Part shown: positions 50,226-59,322 of the stretch, piece by piece
Layout: every line of letters starts with the position of its first letter
Position numbering within the stretch: position 1 is the stretch's first letter
From: Rhizobium leguminosarum
GTDB taxonomy: Bacteria > Pseudomonadota > Alphaproteobacteria > Rhizobiales > Rhizobiaceae
Assembly (NCBI RefSeq): GCF_004123835.1
Contig: NZ_MZMU01000010.1
Span: 310,001-374,000 of the forward strand
Length of the DNA stretch: 64,000 nt
Reading direction: 5' to 3'
Position numbers and translations under genes: made by a program
Notes under the pieces: model-generated
Databases searched by the model: none
What the model was told of the DNA's origin: nothing
Seen by the model: only the letters and a program-made list of their open reading frames with translations

Positions 50226-50246
50226 GCTCACTATATACATCATGCA
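50221..50246. promoter_or_regulatory. Possible LysR operator between 49293-50225 and 50311-51198
   Basis: TGCATG (50221-50226) and CATGCA (50241-50246) form an inverted repeat with a 14-base AT-rich spacer, overlapping the likely LysR start codon. LysR sites often contain T-N11-A; this pattern fits loosely. The arms contain Sph-type hexamers that could be chance. Confidence 0.3.
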
Positions 50247-50310
50247 TTAGACGCATGACAACTCCGCGCCTATTGGTTCCTCTATCGAGTGAGCTGACGG
50301 AGTGGCAATC

Positions 50311-51198
50311 ATGTATGTTGTACTTGGAGCAAACGGGCGGGCCGGCGGCGAGGTAGCGCGCGCCCTTATCGAACTCGGCGAGGCCGTGCGTGTCGTCCTG
50401 CGTTGCAAGGAGCAGGGTGAAAAGTGGACAGCCCTCGGCGCTGAGGTGGCCGTCGCGAGCATCGAGGATGCCGAGGCGATGGCCGAGGCGCTGAAGGGCG
50501 CGTCGGGAGCGTTCCTACTCAATCCGCCGCCGGTGAGCGATGATCCCTATGCACGCACTGAAGAACTTGGCGCGGCGCTGACCGATGCAGCACGGCGGGC
50601 GCGTCTGCCCAAGGCCGTTGTCCTGTCGTCCATCGGAGCGCAGCATGTCTCCGGCACTGGCGTCATCGCCACCCTCAACCGGTTCGAGGCGCTACTTGAT
50701 GGGGTGGCGCCGGCGACCGCCTTCCTGCGGTCGGGCTATTTTATCGAGACCTGGGGCGAGGTGGCGGAAGCTGTCATGTCGCAAAGCGTGCTGCCGACCT
50801 TTCTCGAACCCTCCCAGAGAATTCCGATGGTGAGCACAATCGATGTCGGGCGCGCCGCGGCAATCGTGTTGCGCGAGGAATGGACCGGGAAGCGGGTCGT
50901 TGAGTTGAGCGGACCGGAAGACTGGAGCGCTGGCGATGTGGCGTCGGCCTTCGCGGAGGTTCTCGGCCGCCCGGTGGTGCCGGTGCTTGTCCCGCCGGAG
51001 CGCCGCGCCGCGCTGCTCGCCGAGGAAGGCCTTCCCCCCGAGGTGGCCAGGGCGTTTCTCGGCATGTATGAGGGAATCGCCAACGGCCTGTTCATGCACC
51101 AGAACGACAGCGAACGCCGGCGCGGCACGATTTCTCTGACGACAGCGATAGAGCGCATTGCCGCAACGGTTGAACCAGCCGGCGGCGGCCGGATATGA
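50311..51198 (+). CDS. NmrA-like NAD(P)-binding protein
   Basis: A 295-residue atypical short-chain dehydrogenase. The N-terminal Rossmann motif is MYVVLGANGRAGGEVARALI; the catalytic Tyr-Lys pair of classical SDRs is not evident, as in NmrA/QOR2-like members that sense NAD(P) or reduce quinones. SSIGAQHVSGTGVIATLNRFE and TFLEPSQRIPMVSTIDVG fit this group. Its start ATG 50311 has GGAG upstream; a GTG at 50302 is an alternative. It is probably regulated by the divergent LysR protein. Confidence 0.8.
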   Translation: MYVVLGANGRAGGEVARALIELGEAVRVVLRCKEQGEKWTALGAEVAVASIEDAEAMAEALKGASGAFLLNPPPVSDDPYARTEELGAALTDAARRARLPKAVVLSSIGAQHVSGTGVIATLNRFEALLDGVAPATAFLRSGYFIETWGEVAEAVMSQSVLPTFLEPSQRIPMVSTIDVGRAAAIVLREEWTGKRVVELSGPEDWSAGDVASAFAEVLGRPVVPVLVPPERRAALLAEEGLPPEVARAFLGMYEGIANGLFMHQNDSERRRGTISLTTAIERIAATVEPAGGGRI

Positions 51199-51219
51199 CC
51201 GGAATAAGTCGAATCTGCT

Positions 51220-52098
51220 CTATGGCAGGAACAGCACGTTGTACTGATCGAACTCGCCCGGCAGGTCGCGGACCTTCATCTCCACCTCGCGGTCCTCGAA
51301 GAGGACGAGGCAATCCTCGTAGAAGCCGGACAGCGTGGATATAAAGGCTTTCGTTCCTTCCGGGCCGTAGAACAGCGGCGTGAATTCCATGTACAGCGGC
51401 ACGCGGCGGGCAAGCAGCGGCTGCATTGAGCGGCAGGCGACCGGCTCGTAGCCCTCGATATCCATCCAGACGAGGCCGATCGCGGCCGGATCGACCGAAA
51501 GTCCGGCAAGGATCTCGGAAACCGGCTTCACCGGCACGCTGATCCTCTTGTCTGTCGGGCTTTGACGGATGGCGCTGCTCTTGCCGTGATTGTTGAGGTT
51601 GAGAAAAAAGTCGATCTCGCCTTCACTCTCGCCGGCGGCGCAATTGACGAGCCGGACCTTCTCCTCCAGCCGGTTCTGGCGAATGTTGAGGGTAAGCAGC
51701 GGGAAATTGCGCGGATCGGGCTCGATGCTGACGATCTTGATGTAGGTGTCGCTGAGGGCGAAATAGACGGTCTGGGTGCCGATATTGCCGCCGATCTCGA
51801 GCAGCGTTGCGTCCTTTCGCAAGAGGCCGCGCTCGCGCAGGATGACGATCAGCCGGTCGACGGCCTCGCGCTCGAAATGGCCCTTCCGGAAAACCTTGCG
51901 GCCGATATAGTCGGCGGGCGAGAAGGTCATCAGATGGTCGCCGGCGTCGACCGTCATCGAGACGACGCGCGGGCCGATATTCTCGATCAGCAGGCGGCGG
52001 CCGAAGCGGCTGTCGAAGAAACGCGAAGCGGCCGCATTGCGCGCCTTGCGCAGGCGACGGCTCCAGTATTTGGCGGTCAGCCAGGGCTTGCCGGGCAT
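51220..52098 (-). CDS. FkbM-family SAM-dependent methyltransferase
   Basis: A 292-residue methyltransferase. SAM motif I is ATLLEIGGNIGTQTVYFAL, motif II IVSIEPDPRNFPLLTLNI, and the FkbM-specific segment VWMDIEGYEPVACRSMQPLL follows. FkbM enzymes O-methylate sugars or polyketides; in rhizobia many act on surface glycans. It is read after the membrane cyclase with one base overlap (TGATG), so the two seem co-transcribed, an odd pair. A decayed copy of its 3' end lies at 42148-42235. Confidence 0.88.
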   Translation of the reverse strand: MPGKPWLTAKYWSRRLRKARNAAASRFFDSRFGRRLLIENIGPRVVSMTVDAGDHLMTFSPADYIGRKVFRKGHFEREAVDRLIVILRERGLLRKDATLLEIGGNIGTQTVYFALSDTYIKIVSIEPDPRNFPLLTLNIRQNRLEEKVRLVNCAAGESEGEIDFFLNLNNHGKSSAIRQSPTDKRISVPVKPVSEILAGLSVDPAAIGLVWMDIEGYEPVACRSMQPLLARRVPLYMEFTPLFYGPEGTKAFISTLSGFYEDCLVLFEDREVEMKVRDLPGEFDQYNVLFLP

Positions 52099-53816
52099 CA
52101 GTCTTTTCCTTCGAGCGGCTTTGCCGCTTTCTCTCTTGGAATGACGTAGACTTTCAAGGGCAGGGCCCGGCCGCGCACACTGATTTCACGGCTTTCGATG
52201 CCGGAAAGATCGGCGCCGGAAAGGCTCGCCACCGGTTCGGAGATGACGATCGCCGCCTCGAATTCCTTGGCAGCGCTTTCCAACCGGCTCGCAACATTCA
52301 CGGTATCGCCGATCGCCGTCATGCTGCGCACCCGGCCGTATCCCATCGTGCCGACGACGGCTGGGCCGGTGTGAATGCCGATCGCGATGCGCAGCGGCAG
52401 CGCCAGTTCGTCGGCCAGCTCGGCGGCGAGTTTCTCGATCTCGGCGACGATCGCCGCTGCTGCGTTGAGCGCCTGGCGGCAGGCTTCCTCCGGCGCGGTG
52501 TTGAGGCCGAAGAGCGCCATGGCGCCGTCGCCGATGAACTTGTCCAGCCGTCCGCCCGACTGCTCCACCGCCTTGCCGATAATGGCGAAATAGCGGTTCA
52601 GCAGGAAGACGACATCGAAGGGCAGTCGGGTTTCCGTCAGCGTGGTGAAATGGCGGATATCGACGAAGAGCACGGCGATCTCGCGCTCGCGGCCGGGGCT
52701 CGTCTCCTGGCTGTTGGCGGGAAGTGCAGCCTCGATCGCCGGCACGAGAAGTGGCGCGACGGCAATGTCGCGGTTCGGACGAAGCTGGCAGGCGAGCCGG
52801 ACATCCGGGCCCGCATTGATGCGCTTCAGCGTCGTCTGTTCCATCTTGTCGGGGGCAGGCAGGCTTTCGTAGTCGCCGAGAATCTGCACGCGGCAGGTGG
52901 AGCACTGACCCTTGCCGCCGCAGACGGAATAATGCGGCAGGCCGCCGAGCCGGCTCGCTTCCAGCACGGAGAAGCCGCGCGGCACGCGGATCACCTCGCC
53001 GCCCGGATAATGCACGGCGACCTGGTCCAGCCGCTCTTTCAGCTTGCGCCGGGCGCGGGCGACGACGACGATGAGCAGCGAGGTCGAGAAGGCGCCGTAG
53101 AGCCCGGCGCGGATCATGGCGACCTGCCGGTGAACTTCCGGGTTCGAGGCGTAACGGGTGTTGATGCCCTCCTTGTAAGCGCCGATCGTCATGGACTGCT
53201 GGTAGGAAGGATCGGCAAGAGTCCGGCCCATTTCGACGAAGCCAAGCAGCGCGAGCACCGGCACGAGGATGGCGAGCGCCAGCATTAGCGGTGCGAAGTC
53301 TGGGTACCAGGAGCGGTAGCGCAGCCAGAAATGGATGCCGATGCAGCCGTGGATCCAGACGGCGACGACGGCGAGCGCCTGCCGCGCGCCGTTTGCTGGA
53401 GACCTGATCCACAGGGAACCGACGACCGTCTCGTAGTCGTCGATGTAGCCATAGAACTCGTGGGCGATGCGCGTGCTGATGACATGATCGAGGAGAAGCA
53501 GCGGGATCATCAGGCCGAGCACGATCTGCGCCATTTCCCCCTTCGGCATGACGAGACTGCGGCGCATGTAGATGGCGCGTAGCACCAGCGCGATATGGAT
53601 GAGGACCGACGAATAGAAGATGGCGGTCCCCAGAGGATTGCGCCAGATCGCCAGAAAGAGGTGGGCGGCTTTATCGGCGGCAGCGACGGAAATCAGGCCA
53701 ATCGCATGGTTCGACAAATGCAGCAGGACGAAGATGAAAATGACGAGGCCGGAACCGAGCCTCGCCCTTCTGATCGTACGTTCCGAAAAAAACCCTGTGG
53801 CCGAGACCGTCGTCAT
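52098..53816 (-). CDS. cyaC: Membrane adenylate cyclase with cytochrome-b-like anchor and [2Fe-2S] ferredoxin domain
   Basis: A 572-residue protein with three parts. Residues 15-255 hold about six helices with paired histidines (His33, His37, His74, His111, His119, His156, His162) in the pattern of succinate-dehydrogenase-like diheme cytochrome b anchors. Residues 265-350 are a plant-type ferredoxin domain with Cys299, Cys305, Cys308 and Cys343 (VCGGKGQCSTC...LACQ). Residues 375-550 are a class III cyclase with metal sites VLFVDIRHFT and FIGDGAMALFG. It should couple quinone or cluster redox state to cAMP synthesis. From memory it matches the rhizobial CyaC type; the gene symbol is tentative. 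Confidence 0.85.
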   Translation of the reverse strand: MTTVSATGFFSERTIRRARLGSGLVIFIFVLLHLSNHAIGLISVAAADKAAHLFLAIWRNPLGTAIFYSSVLIHIALVLRAIYMRRSLVMPKGEMAQIVLGLMIPLLLLDHVISTRIAHEFYGYIDDYETVVGSLWIRSPANGARQALAVVAVWIHGCIGIHFWLRYRSWYPDFAPLMLALAILVPVLALLGFVEMGRTLADPSYQQSMTIGAYKEGINTRYASNPEVHRQVAMIRAGLYGAFSTSLLIVVVARARRKLKERLDQVAVHYPGGEVIRVPRGFSVLEASRLGGLPHYSVCGGKGQCSTCRVQILGDYESLPAPDKMEQTTLKRINAGPDVRLACQLRPNRDIAVAPLLVPAIEAALPANSQETSPGREREIAVLFVDIRHFTTLTETRLPFDVVFLLNRYFAIIGKAVEQSGGRLDKFIGDGAMALFGLNTAPEEACRQALNAAAAIVAEIEKLAAELADELALPLRIAIGIHTGPAVVGTMGYGRVRSMTAIGDTVNVASRLESAAKEFEAAIVISEPVASLSGADLSGIESREISVRGRALPLKVYVIPREKAAKPLEGKD

Positions 53817-53980
53817 TCATTCCCGTTCTTGTCGATGTAACCGCAGGCCCATAGAGATTGCTTCGATCGCGATCACATTCCATATGTTTATGCGCAAGTT
53901 TTAGGGAAAGGGACAATAGCGGAATTTTTCGTGATAGCACGAGTGCCAGTTGTAAACAGTCTGTCTTACGTGAGGTGTCA

Positions 53981-55069
53981 ATGCGGGTGGCTTTCTACGC
54001 GCCGATGAAATCGCCGAACCATCCGGTGCCGTCGGGCGACCGGCTGATGGCGCGACTGTTGATCCGGGCGCTGGAACTTGGCGGGCATCAGGTCGACATC
54101 GCCTCCGAATTCCGCACCTATGCCTCGACACCGGAGGCGGCAGAGGCACTCGAACCCGCCATCTCCGCCGAACTGGAGCGGCTGTGGCTAAGATGGAAAT
54201 CCGCGCCGCGGCCGGAACTCTGGTTCTGCTACCACCCCTATTACAAATCGCCCGATTCCTTCGGGCCGGCGATTTCTGCCGAATTCGCCATTCCCTATGT
54301 CACTGCCGAAGCCTCCTATGCGGCAAAACGCGACCGAACCGGCTGGGCTGCTTCACAGAAGCTCGTGGGCGAGGCGATCATGCGGGCGGCGGTCAATATC
54401 AGCTTCACCGAGCGCGACCGGGCCGGGCTTGCAACCGCCTTTCCGCAGGCGCGGCTTGCCAGGCTGAAACCCTTCATCGACACCGCGCACTTCGAGAGGG
54501 TGTCGCCGGCGCCTGATCCGCGCCGGCTGATAACGGTCGCGATGATGCGGGCCGGCGACAAGATGGACAGTTATACGATGCTTGCAAAAGCGTTGCGACT
54601 GATCGAAGACCGGCCCTGGACGCTTGCCGTCATCGGCGATGGTCCGATGCGCCAGGAGGTGCAGGTGCTGTTTGCCGGCCTTGCCGGCCGCATCGAATGG
54701 CTGGGCGAGCGGGATGCCGTTCAGATCGCCGAACTGCTCGGGCGCGGCGGTATCTATGTCTGGCCCGGCTGCGGCGAGGCCTATGGTCTTGCCTATCTGG
54801 AGGCCCAGGCCGCCGGCCTGCCTGTCGTCGCACAGGAAACGGCAGGCGTGCCGGCGGTGGTCGAGGCTGGCGCGACCGGCCTGCTGACGCCGGATGGTGA
54901 TGTCGCCGCCTATGCCGAGGCCGTGGCTGCCCTGCTTGACGACAGGCAAAGGCGCGACGCCATGGGACAGGCGGCGCGGCGCTTCGTGCTTGGGCAACGC
55001 TCGCTTGCGATGGCGGCGCAGCTATTGAACGGAATTTTGCGGGACAGCGCAGCAACAGGAGTGACGTGA
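53981..55069 (+). CDS. GT4-family glycosyltransferase
   Basis: A 362-residue GT-B glycosyltransferase. It begins MRVAFYAPMKSPNHPVPSGD with the acceptor loop; FIDTAHFERV precedes the donor half, where GDGPMRQEVQVLFAGL and VWPGCGEAYGLAYLEAQAAG (the EX7E-like donor site, Glu-Ala-Tyr-Gly-Leu-Ala-Tyr-Leu-Glu) are canonical. The donor and acceptor are unknown. Start ATG 53981 is supported by GTGAGGTG upstream; the earlier frame is not homologous. It overlaps the deacetylase gene, so both enzymes probably modify one glycan. Confidence 0.87.
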   Translation: MRVAFYAPMKSPNHPVPSGDRLMARLLIRALELGGHQVDIASEFRTYASTPEAAEALEPAISAELERLWLRWKSAPRPELWFCYHPYYKSPDSFGPAISAEFAIPYVTAEASYAAKRDRTGWAASQKLVGEAIMRAAVNISFTERDRAGLATAFPQARLARLKPFIDTAHFERVSPAPDPRRLITVAMMRAGDKMDSYTMLAKALRLIEDRPWTLAVIGDGPMRQEVQVLFAGLAGRIEWLGERDAVQIAELLGRGGIYVWPGCGEAYGLAYLEAQAAGLPVVAQETAGVPAVVEAGATGLLTPDGDVAAYAEAVAALLDDRQRRDAMGQAARRFVLGQRSLAMAAQLLNGILRDSAATGVT

Positions 55070-55854
55070 TGACCGACAGAATGGCCTGGGACCCCTTGCG
55101 CCGCGAGCTTGACCGCTGGCAGGCCGTCGGCCGCGTGGCGCGGTTCTGGCTGCGGGATGACGACGCCGTCGAGCCGACGCAGGCGCTGGAGACGCTGATG
55201 GCGCTGGCCGGTGAAAGCGAGATTCCGCTGACGCTCGCCGTCATTCCCGGCCTGACCGGCGAGGCGTTGGCCGCGCGGCTGGCAGGGGAAACAGCCGTCG
55301 TTGTCGCCGTGCATGGCTGGTCTCATACGAACCATGCGGGGCCGGAGGCGAAGAAGCAGGAACTCGGCGGCGAGCGGTCGGCGGAGGCCGTGCTCGGCGA
55401 GTTGGGTGACGGGTTCCGGCTACTGGAGCGGCTGCATCCGGCCCGCTTCCTGCCGGTGCTGGTGCCGCCGTGGAACCGGATCGACGCGGCCCTCATTCCG
55501 GCGCTGCCGGCCCTCGGATTTGCAGCACTTTCGGTCTATGGGCGGGCAAAGCAGGACGGCCCGATGCCGCTTCTCAACACCCATGTCGACATCATCGACT
55601 GGCACGGCACGCGCGGCGGACGGAGCGAGGAGGAATTGGTGACCGAGCTGGTCGCCGAGCTTTGCCACCGGTTTGCCGGCAGCGACGAGCCTGTCGGCGT
55701 GCTCACTCACCATCTGGCGCATGATACGGCCGCATGGAATTTCCTGTCGGCCTTGTTTGCGACGACGGGCCGGCATCCCGCCGTCCGCTGGTCGCCGGCG
55801 GCGACACTTCTCAAGGCTCAGGCGCGTGAACCCGTTCAAGGAACTCGCGCATGA
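55069..55854 (+). CDS. Polysaccharide deacetylase-like protein
   Basis: A 261-residue protein with the NodB-like deacetylase core: FWLRDDDAVEP carries the metal-binding Asp, VVAVHGWSHTNHA has the His-x3-His metal pair, and PVLVPPWNRID and LTHHLAHD match later motifs. It would remove acetyl groups from N-acetyl sugars. It follows the glycosyltransferase with a one-base overlap (TGATG) and an AGGAG upstream; GTG 55066 is an alternative start. Its 3' end overlaps the convergent hydrolase gene by 44 bases. Confidence 0.83.
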   Translation: MTDRMAWDPLRRELDRWQAVGRVARFWLRDDDAVEPTQALETLMALAGESEIPLTLAVIPGLTGEALAARLAGETAVVVAVHGWSHTNHAGPEAKKQELGGERSAEAVLGELGDGFRLLERLHPARFLPVLVPPWNRIDAALIPALPALGFAALSVYGRAKQDGPMPLLNTHVDIIDWHGTRGGRSEEELVTELVAELCHRFAGSDEPVGVLTHHLAHDTAAWNFLSALFATTGRHPAVRWSPAATLLKAQAREPVQGTRA

Positions 55855-56713
55855 GCGCGACGACGCCATCGAGATGCGTCTCGAGCAGCCAGTGCCCGCC
55901 GCCGAGCAGATGGAGTTCGGCATCCGGCAGATCGCGCAGATAGGCCCGCGCCGATTTTTCCGGCATGTAGTGGTCGTTGGGACCCCAGACGATCAAGGTG
56001 GGCGGCCGGTATTCGCGCAAGTATTTGCGGTGTTCCGGAAACCAGGCCCGGTTCTCCTTCAGTCCGGCGATCAGGTCTATGGCGATTTCCTTGCGCCGCG
56101 GCGTGATCAGCGACCTATGCAGCTTCCAGAGATCGGGCGGGATGGTATCGGCCAGAGGAGGCGGCAGATCGTTGAGGAACTCCTCCTTGAAAGTCTCCTC
56201 GCTGATCGCCTCCGCCAGCACCCTCCTCATCTCCGATCTCGGAAGCGTCCACGTCGCCTCGATATCCGCATATTTCGGTCCAAGGGCATCTTCATAGGGG
56301 ATATCGCCATTCTGTATGATCAGCCCCGCAATGCGCCGAGGGCCTCTGATCGCCAGCCGGGCACCGATCGGCGAGCCGAAGTCGTGGAGGTAGAGGACGA
56401 ACCAGTCGACATTCATCGCACTGACGAAGGCCTCCAGCCAGGCGGCGTATCCATCGAAACTGTAGTCGAAATCATCCGGCGTGCCGCTGTAGCCCGCACC
56501 CGGGAAATCAGGCGCAATCAGGCGCCAGCAGTCGGCAAGGCGCGGCATGAGATTGCGAAATTCATAGGAAGAGCAGGGATATCCGTGCGGCAGCAATAAG
56601 ACCGGAGCATCTTCCCGGCCGGCCTCACGGTAAAAGGTTTCGACGCCGGCAACAGTAATCCAGCGATGTCGGACAAGAATGGTCACGGGAACCTCCTCAG
56701 AACCGTTCTTCAT
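55811..56713 (-). CDS. Alpha/beta hydrolase, haloalkane dehalogenase/epoxide hydrolase type
   Basis: A 300-residue alpha/beta hydrolase. The oxyanion motif is HGYP (LLPHGYPCSSYEF), the nucleophile is Asp in LYLHDFGSPIGARLA, and the catalytic His is in LGGGHWLLETH near the C-terminus. An Asp rather than Ser nucleophile places it with haloalkane dehalogenases and epoxide hydrolases; the lid residues needed to tell these apart are not clear. The stop lies inside the end of the convergent deacetylase gene; the start overlaps the GFA gene stop (ATGA). Confidence 0.85.
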   Translation of the reverse strand: MKNGSEEVPVTILVRHRWITVAGVETFYREAGREDAPVLLLPHGYPCSSYEFRNLMPRLADCWRLIAPDFPGAGYSGTPDDFDYSFDGYAAWLEAFVSAMNVDWFVLYLHDFGSPIGARLAIRGPRRIAGLIIQNGDIPYEDALGPKYADIEATWTLPRSEMRRVLAEAISEETFKEEFLNDLPPPLADTIPPDLWKLHRSLITPRRKEIAIDLIAGLKENRAWFPEHRKYLREYRPPTLIVWGPNDHYMPEKSARAYLRDLPDAELHLLGGGHWLLETHLDGVVALMREFLERVHAPEP

Positions 56714-57084
56714 TTTCGGTCTTCGTCATACTGTTCGGCGCCTTCCACTGGCCGCAGCCACGGCTCGCGGCGTTTGATCCAGAGTTCGTAGCTCGGCACA
56801 AGCGGCGTCGGCGCTTCGGAGAGGATTCCAAGCTTGATTTCCGCCTCCTGACCATCGGCGGAAAACAGGCGCGAACCGCAACTTGTGCAGAAATGCCGAC
56901 CTTGGAATGCGGCGGTTTCCCCTGAATGTTCGAATTGGCCGGCGGGCCAGATGCCATAGAAGGTAAAGGCCGAACCGCTTTCCTGCCGACAGTCCGTACA
57001 ATGACAGATCCCAACGCGTAAAGGTTCGCCTCGGACGGAAATACGCACCTGCCCGCAGAGACACTTTCCGGAAAGCACGGTCAT
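56710..57084 (-). CDS. GFA-family zinc-binding protein
   Basis: A 124-residue protein of the glutathione-dependent formaldehyde-activating (GFA/CENP-V) fold. Cysteine pairs are CLCGQVRI, GICHCTDCRQESGSAF and HFCTSCGSRLF, which bind zinc. True glutathione:formaldehyde activity has been shown for only some members; most of these small proteins are uncharacterised. ATG 57084 is used because the family begins there; the frame upstream has no similarity. It forms a two-gene unit with the hydrolase. Confidence 0.87.
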   Translation of the reverse strand: MTVLSGKCLCGQVRISVRGEPLRVGICHCTDCRQESGSAFTFYGIWPAGQFEHSGETAAFQGRHFCTSCGSRLFSADGQEAEIKLGILSEAPTPLVPSYELWIKRREPWLRPVEGAEQYDEDRK

Positions 57085-57239
57085 GACTGATCCTGTTTTC
57101 GTTGATTTTGCGCTGCGGGGAAAACGGTCCGGCCCAGCATCTGTTCCGTCGAGACGTCGCAAACCTGCTCAGGTCGATAGATAGGCTCTCTGCCGAAGAG
57201 CTTCGGACTGCACAAGACGAACCGGCCTTCAGCAGCCTG

Positions 57240-58070
57240 CTAGATCACTACAGTCTGATTGTCGCGCGCGGCGAAGGATTCGGGGAAGGCGGCCTGCGCC
57301 TGCGCTTCCATCTGCGCCAGCTGTTCGTCCGTCCGGGAAGGGGCGTGGTGGAAGAGCGCGAAGCGCTTGGCGCCTGCCATCTTCGCAAGCTCGGTGCCAT
57401 GCTGCCAGGTCGAATGGCCGAAGCCCTTGAAACGCTGCATCTCGTCTTCATTGTAGGTGCAGTCGTAGACGACGAGATCGGCGTCCTGCATCATCTCCAG
57501 CGAGACCGGATCATAGCTGCCGGGAATATGCTCGATGTCATAGACGAGAGCGATCGAACGGCCCTGCCATTCGATGCGGTAGCCGATGGCGCCGCCCGGA
57601 TGGTTCAGCATGAAGGTCTTGATTTCAATGCCCGGGCGCGGGTTCAGCACCTGACCGGCATGAAAATCGCTGAAATTCATCGTCGCCTGACAGATATCGG
57701 TCTTGACGGGAAACCAGGGCGGGCTGATGAACTGCTCGACCATTTCCCGGGTGCTCATTTTGCCATCGAGATGGCCGGACCAGATGTTGACGTTGATCGA
57801 CGGATAATAGATTGCCTTGAAGAAAGGCAGACCGATGATGTGATCATAATGGCAGTGGCTGAAAAACAGGTCGACGTCGCTGACGCTGTCGGCGAGCATC
57901 GAAAGCCCGGCCTCGCGCAGGCCGGAGCCTGCGTCGAAGATCATCCGATGTTCTCCGCAGCGAATCTCGATGCAGGAAGTGTTACCGCCGTAGCGATCGA
58001 ACTCGGGGCCTGACACGGGAATACTGCCGCGGACGCCCCAAAATTTTACCTGAAACAGTTCTGTCGTCAT
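57240..58070 (-). CDS. Metallo-beta-lactamase-fold hydrolase
   Basis: A 276-residue MBL-fold protein. The metal motif is HCHYDH (FFSHCHYDHIIGLPFF), the second metal region is MLNHPGGAIGYRIE..ALVYDIEH, and the start LFQVKFWGVRGSIPVSG is the classic opening of this sub-family (PhnP/ElaC-like, possible cyclic nucleotide or phosphonate ester hydrolases). The protein is intact and appears to be a single gene. Its substrate cannot be stated; a phosphodiester is possible given the fold and the nearby cyclases. Confidence 0.85.
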   Translation of the reverse strand: MTTELFQVKFWGVRGSIPVSGPEFDRYGGNTSCIEIRCGEHRMIFDAGSGLREAGLSMLADSVSDVDLFFSHCHYDHIIGLPFFKAIYYPSINVNIWSGHLDGKMSTREMVEQFISPPWFPVKTDICQATMNFSDFHAGQVLNPRPGIEIKTFMLNHPGGAIGYRIEWQGRSIALVYDIEHIPGSYDPVSLEMMQDADLVVYDCTYNEDEMQRFKGFGHSTWQHGTELAKMAGAKRFALFHHAPSRTDEQLAQMEAQAQAAFPESFAARDNQTVVI

Positions 58071-58578
58071 CGTTCTTCAAACCGGCCTTCCCGCGTCGCC
58101 ATCGTAGTCATAGTTCGTCTCGATGCGAAGCAGCAGAATTCCACGGGTTTGTCTGTTCCCCTTTGTATTCTCCTAACCGCTAGCGGAAGAAGAAGTAGAT
58201 TTTCCTAAGCAATCGGCTTTCGGCTCGGAAAGCAAGCCAGTATGGTTGGTTTTCGGTAAACACGCTGCTGAGGGTGGGGACATTTTCCCGTAAGTCATGC
58301 CTATTAGATGGTTGCGCGCGATTGAAAAAACAATTGCCGCCAAGTCTAGCCGAAAGTCCAATTTTAAGAGCAGCACGAAAGCCGGCGCCAAAGGGCCAGG
58401 CCCGACAGCATGGGGCACGTTTATTGTGGTCAGTCCTACCGCCCCGACTTCTCCCGCGTTCTCCGGGAAAATCCGCATCATATGAGAAAATTGGGGTTCC
58501 TATTCCGCGAATGTTTCCTTGATTGAGAATGCCAAAAGGCGATATATCCGACGATACAAGAAATATAAGAGAGTCGCT
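58071..58578. other. Intergenic region without recognisable gene
   Basis: About 500 bases between the divergent MBL-fold and GntR genes. Short open frames are present on both strands but lack ribosome-binding sites and family similarity. It must hold promoters for both genes; no confident -35/-10 pair or operator is visible. Confidence 0.6.
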
Positions 58579-59247
58579 ATGCTGCAGCCGGTTATCAACG
58601 AGACCATTGCCGAGAGCAGCTACAGGCGCATTCGGGCCGACATCATTTTTGGCCGGCTGGCTCCCGGACAAAAATTGAAGCTGGAAAGCCTGAAGGAGTC
58701 TTACGAGACCAGCATCAGCACACTTCGGGAAGTGCTGAACCGGCTGTCCTCCGAGGGACTTGTCCTCGCCGAGGGGCAGAAAGGTTTCGAAGTGTCCCCG
58801 GTGTCGGTTTCAGACCTCAAGGAGACGGCGGCGCTGAGGCTTCTGCTGGAAACACATGCCCTGGAGCAGTCCTTCGTGCATGGCGACGTGGAGTGGGAAG
58901 CTCCCCTGGTATCGGCGCATTACAAATTGGCTCGGATGGAACAGGTGATGGCATCCGGCGACACCAGCAGGGCCGAGGACTGGAAGCGCTACGACTGGGA
59001 GTTTCACCAAGCGCTGATATCCGCCTGTGGATCGAAACTGCTGATGGAGACGCATTCGGTGATCTTCGACAGATATCTCAGGTATCAGATGGTTGCCTTG
59101 TCCTATCGAGGCGATGTCGCGGCCAATGAACACCAGCAGCTTTTGGATGCAGCATTGCGACGTGACGCAGAGACGGCCAAGCGGGTGCTCGTGCTGCATA
59201 TCCAGGGCGGGGTCGAACATGCGCTGGCAAGAGGGACGCTGAAATAG
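58579..59247 (+). CDS. GntR-family regulator with FCD effector domain, paralogue 1
   Basis: A 222-residue regulator. The winged helix is at about 10-75 (YRRIRADIIFGRLAPGQKLK and STLREVLNRLSSEGLVLAEGQKGFEV), followed by an all-helical FCD domain with metal-binding residues in RYDWEFHQALISACGS and GGVEHAL. FCD regulators usually respond to carboxylic acids, often with a bound metal ion. It is very similar to the next gene (59323-59997). With the downstream catabolic genes, the ligand may be quinate, shikimate or a derivative. Start ATG 58579 follows GAGAG; the upstream frame has no similarity. Confidence 0.87.
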   Translation: MLQPVINETIAESSYRRIRADIIFGRLAPGQKLKLESLKESYETSISTLREVLNRLSSEGLVLAEGQKGFEVSPVSVSDLKETAALRLLLETHALEQSFVHGDVEWEAPLVSAHYKLARMEQVMASGDTSRAEDWKRYDWEFHQALISACGSKLLMETHSVIFDRYLRYQMVALSYRGDVAANEHQQLLDAALRRDAETAKRVLVLHIQGGVEHALARGTLK

Positions 59248-59322
59248 AATGATCCGGACGTTTCCCTTCGAGCTTTAAGTTTACCCAACACAGAATATGT
59301 TTCGGCAGAACCAGGAAAAGCC

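Noticed and set aside
58180-58485. Small open frames in the gap between the MBL-fold and GntR genes
   Set aside because: No start context, no motif, and low-complexity basic composition.
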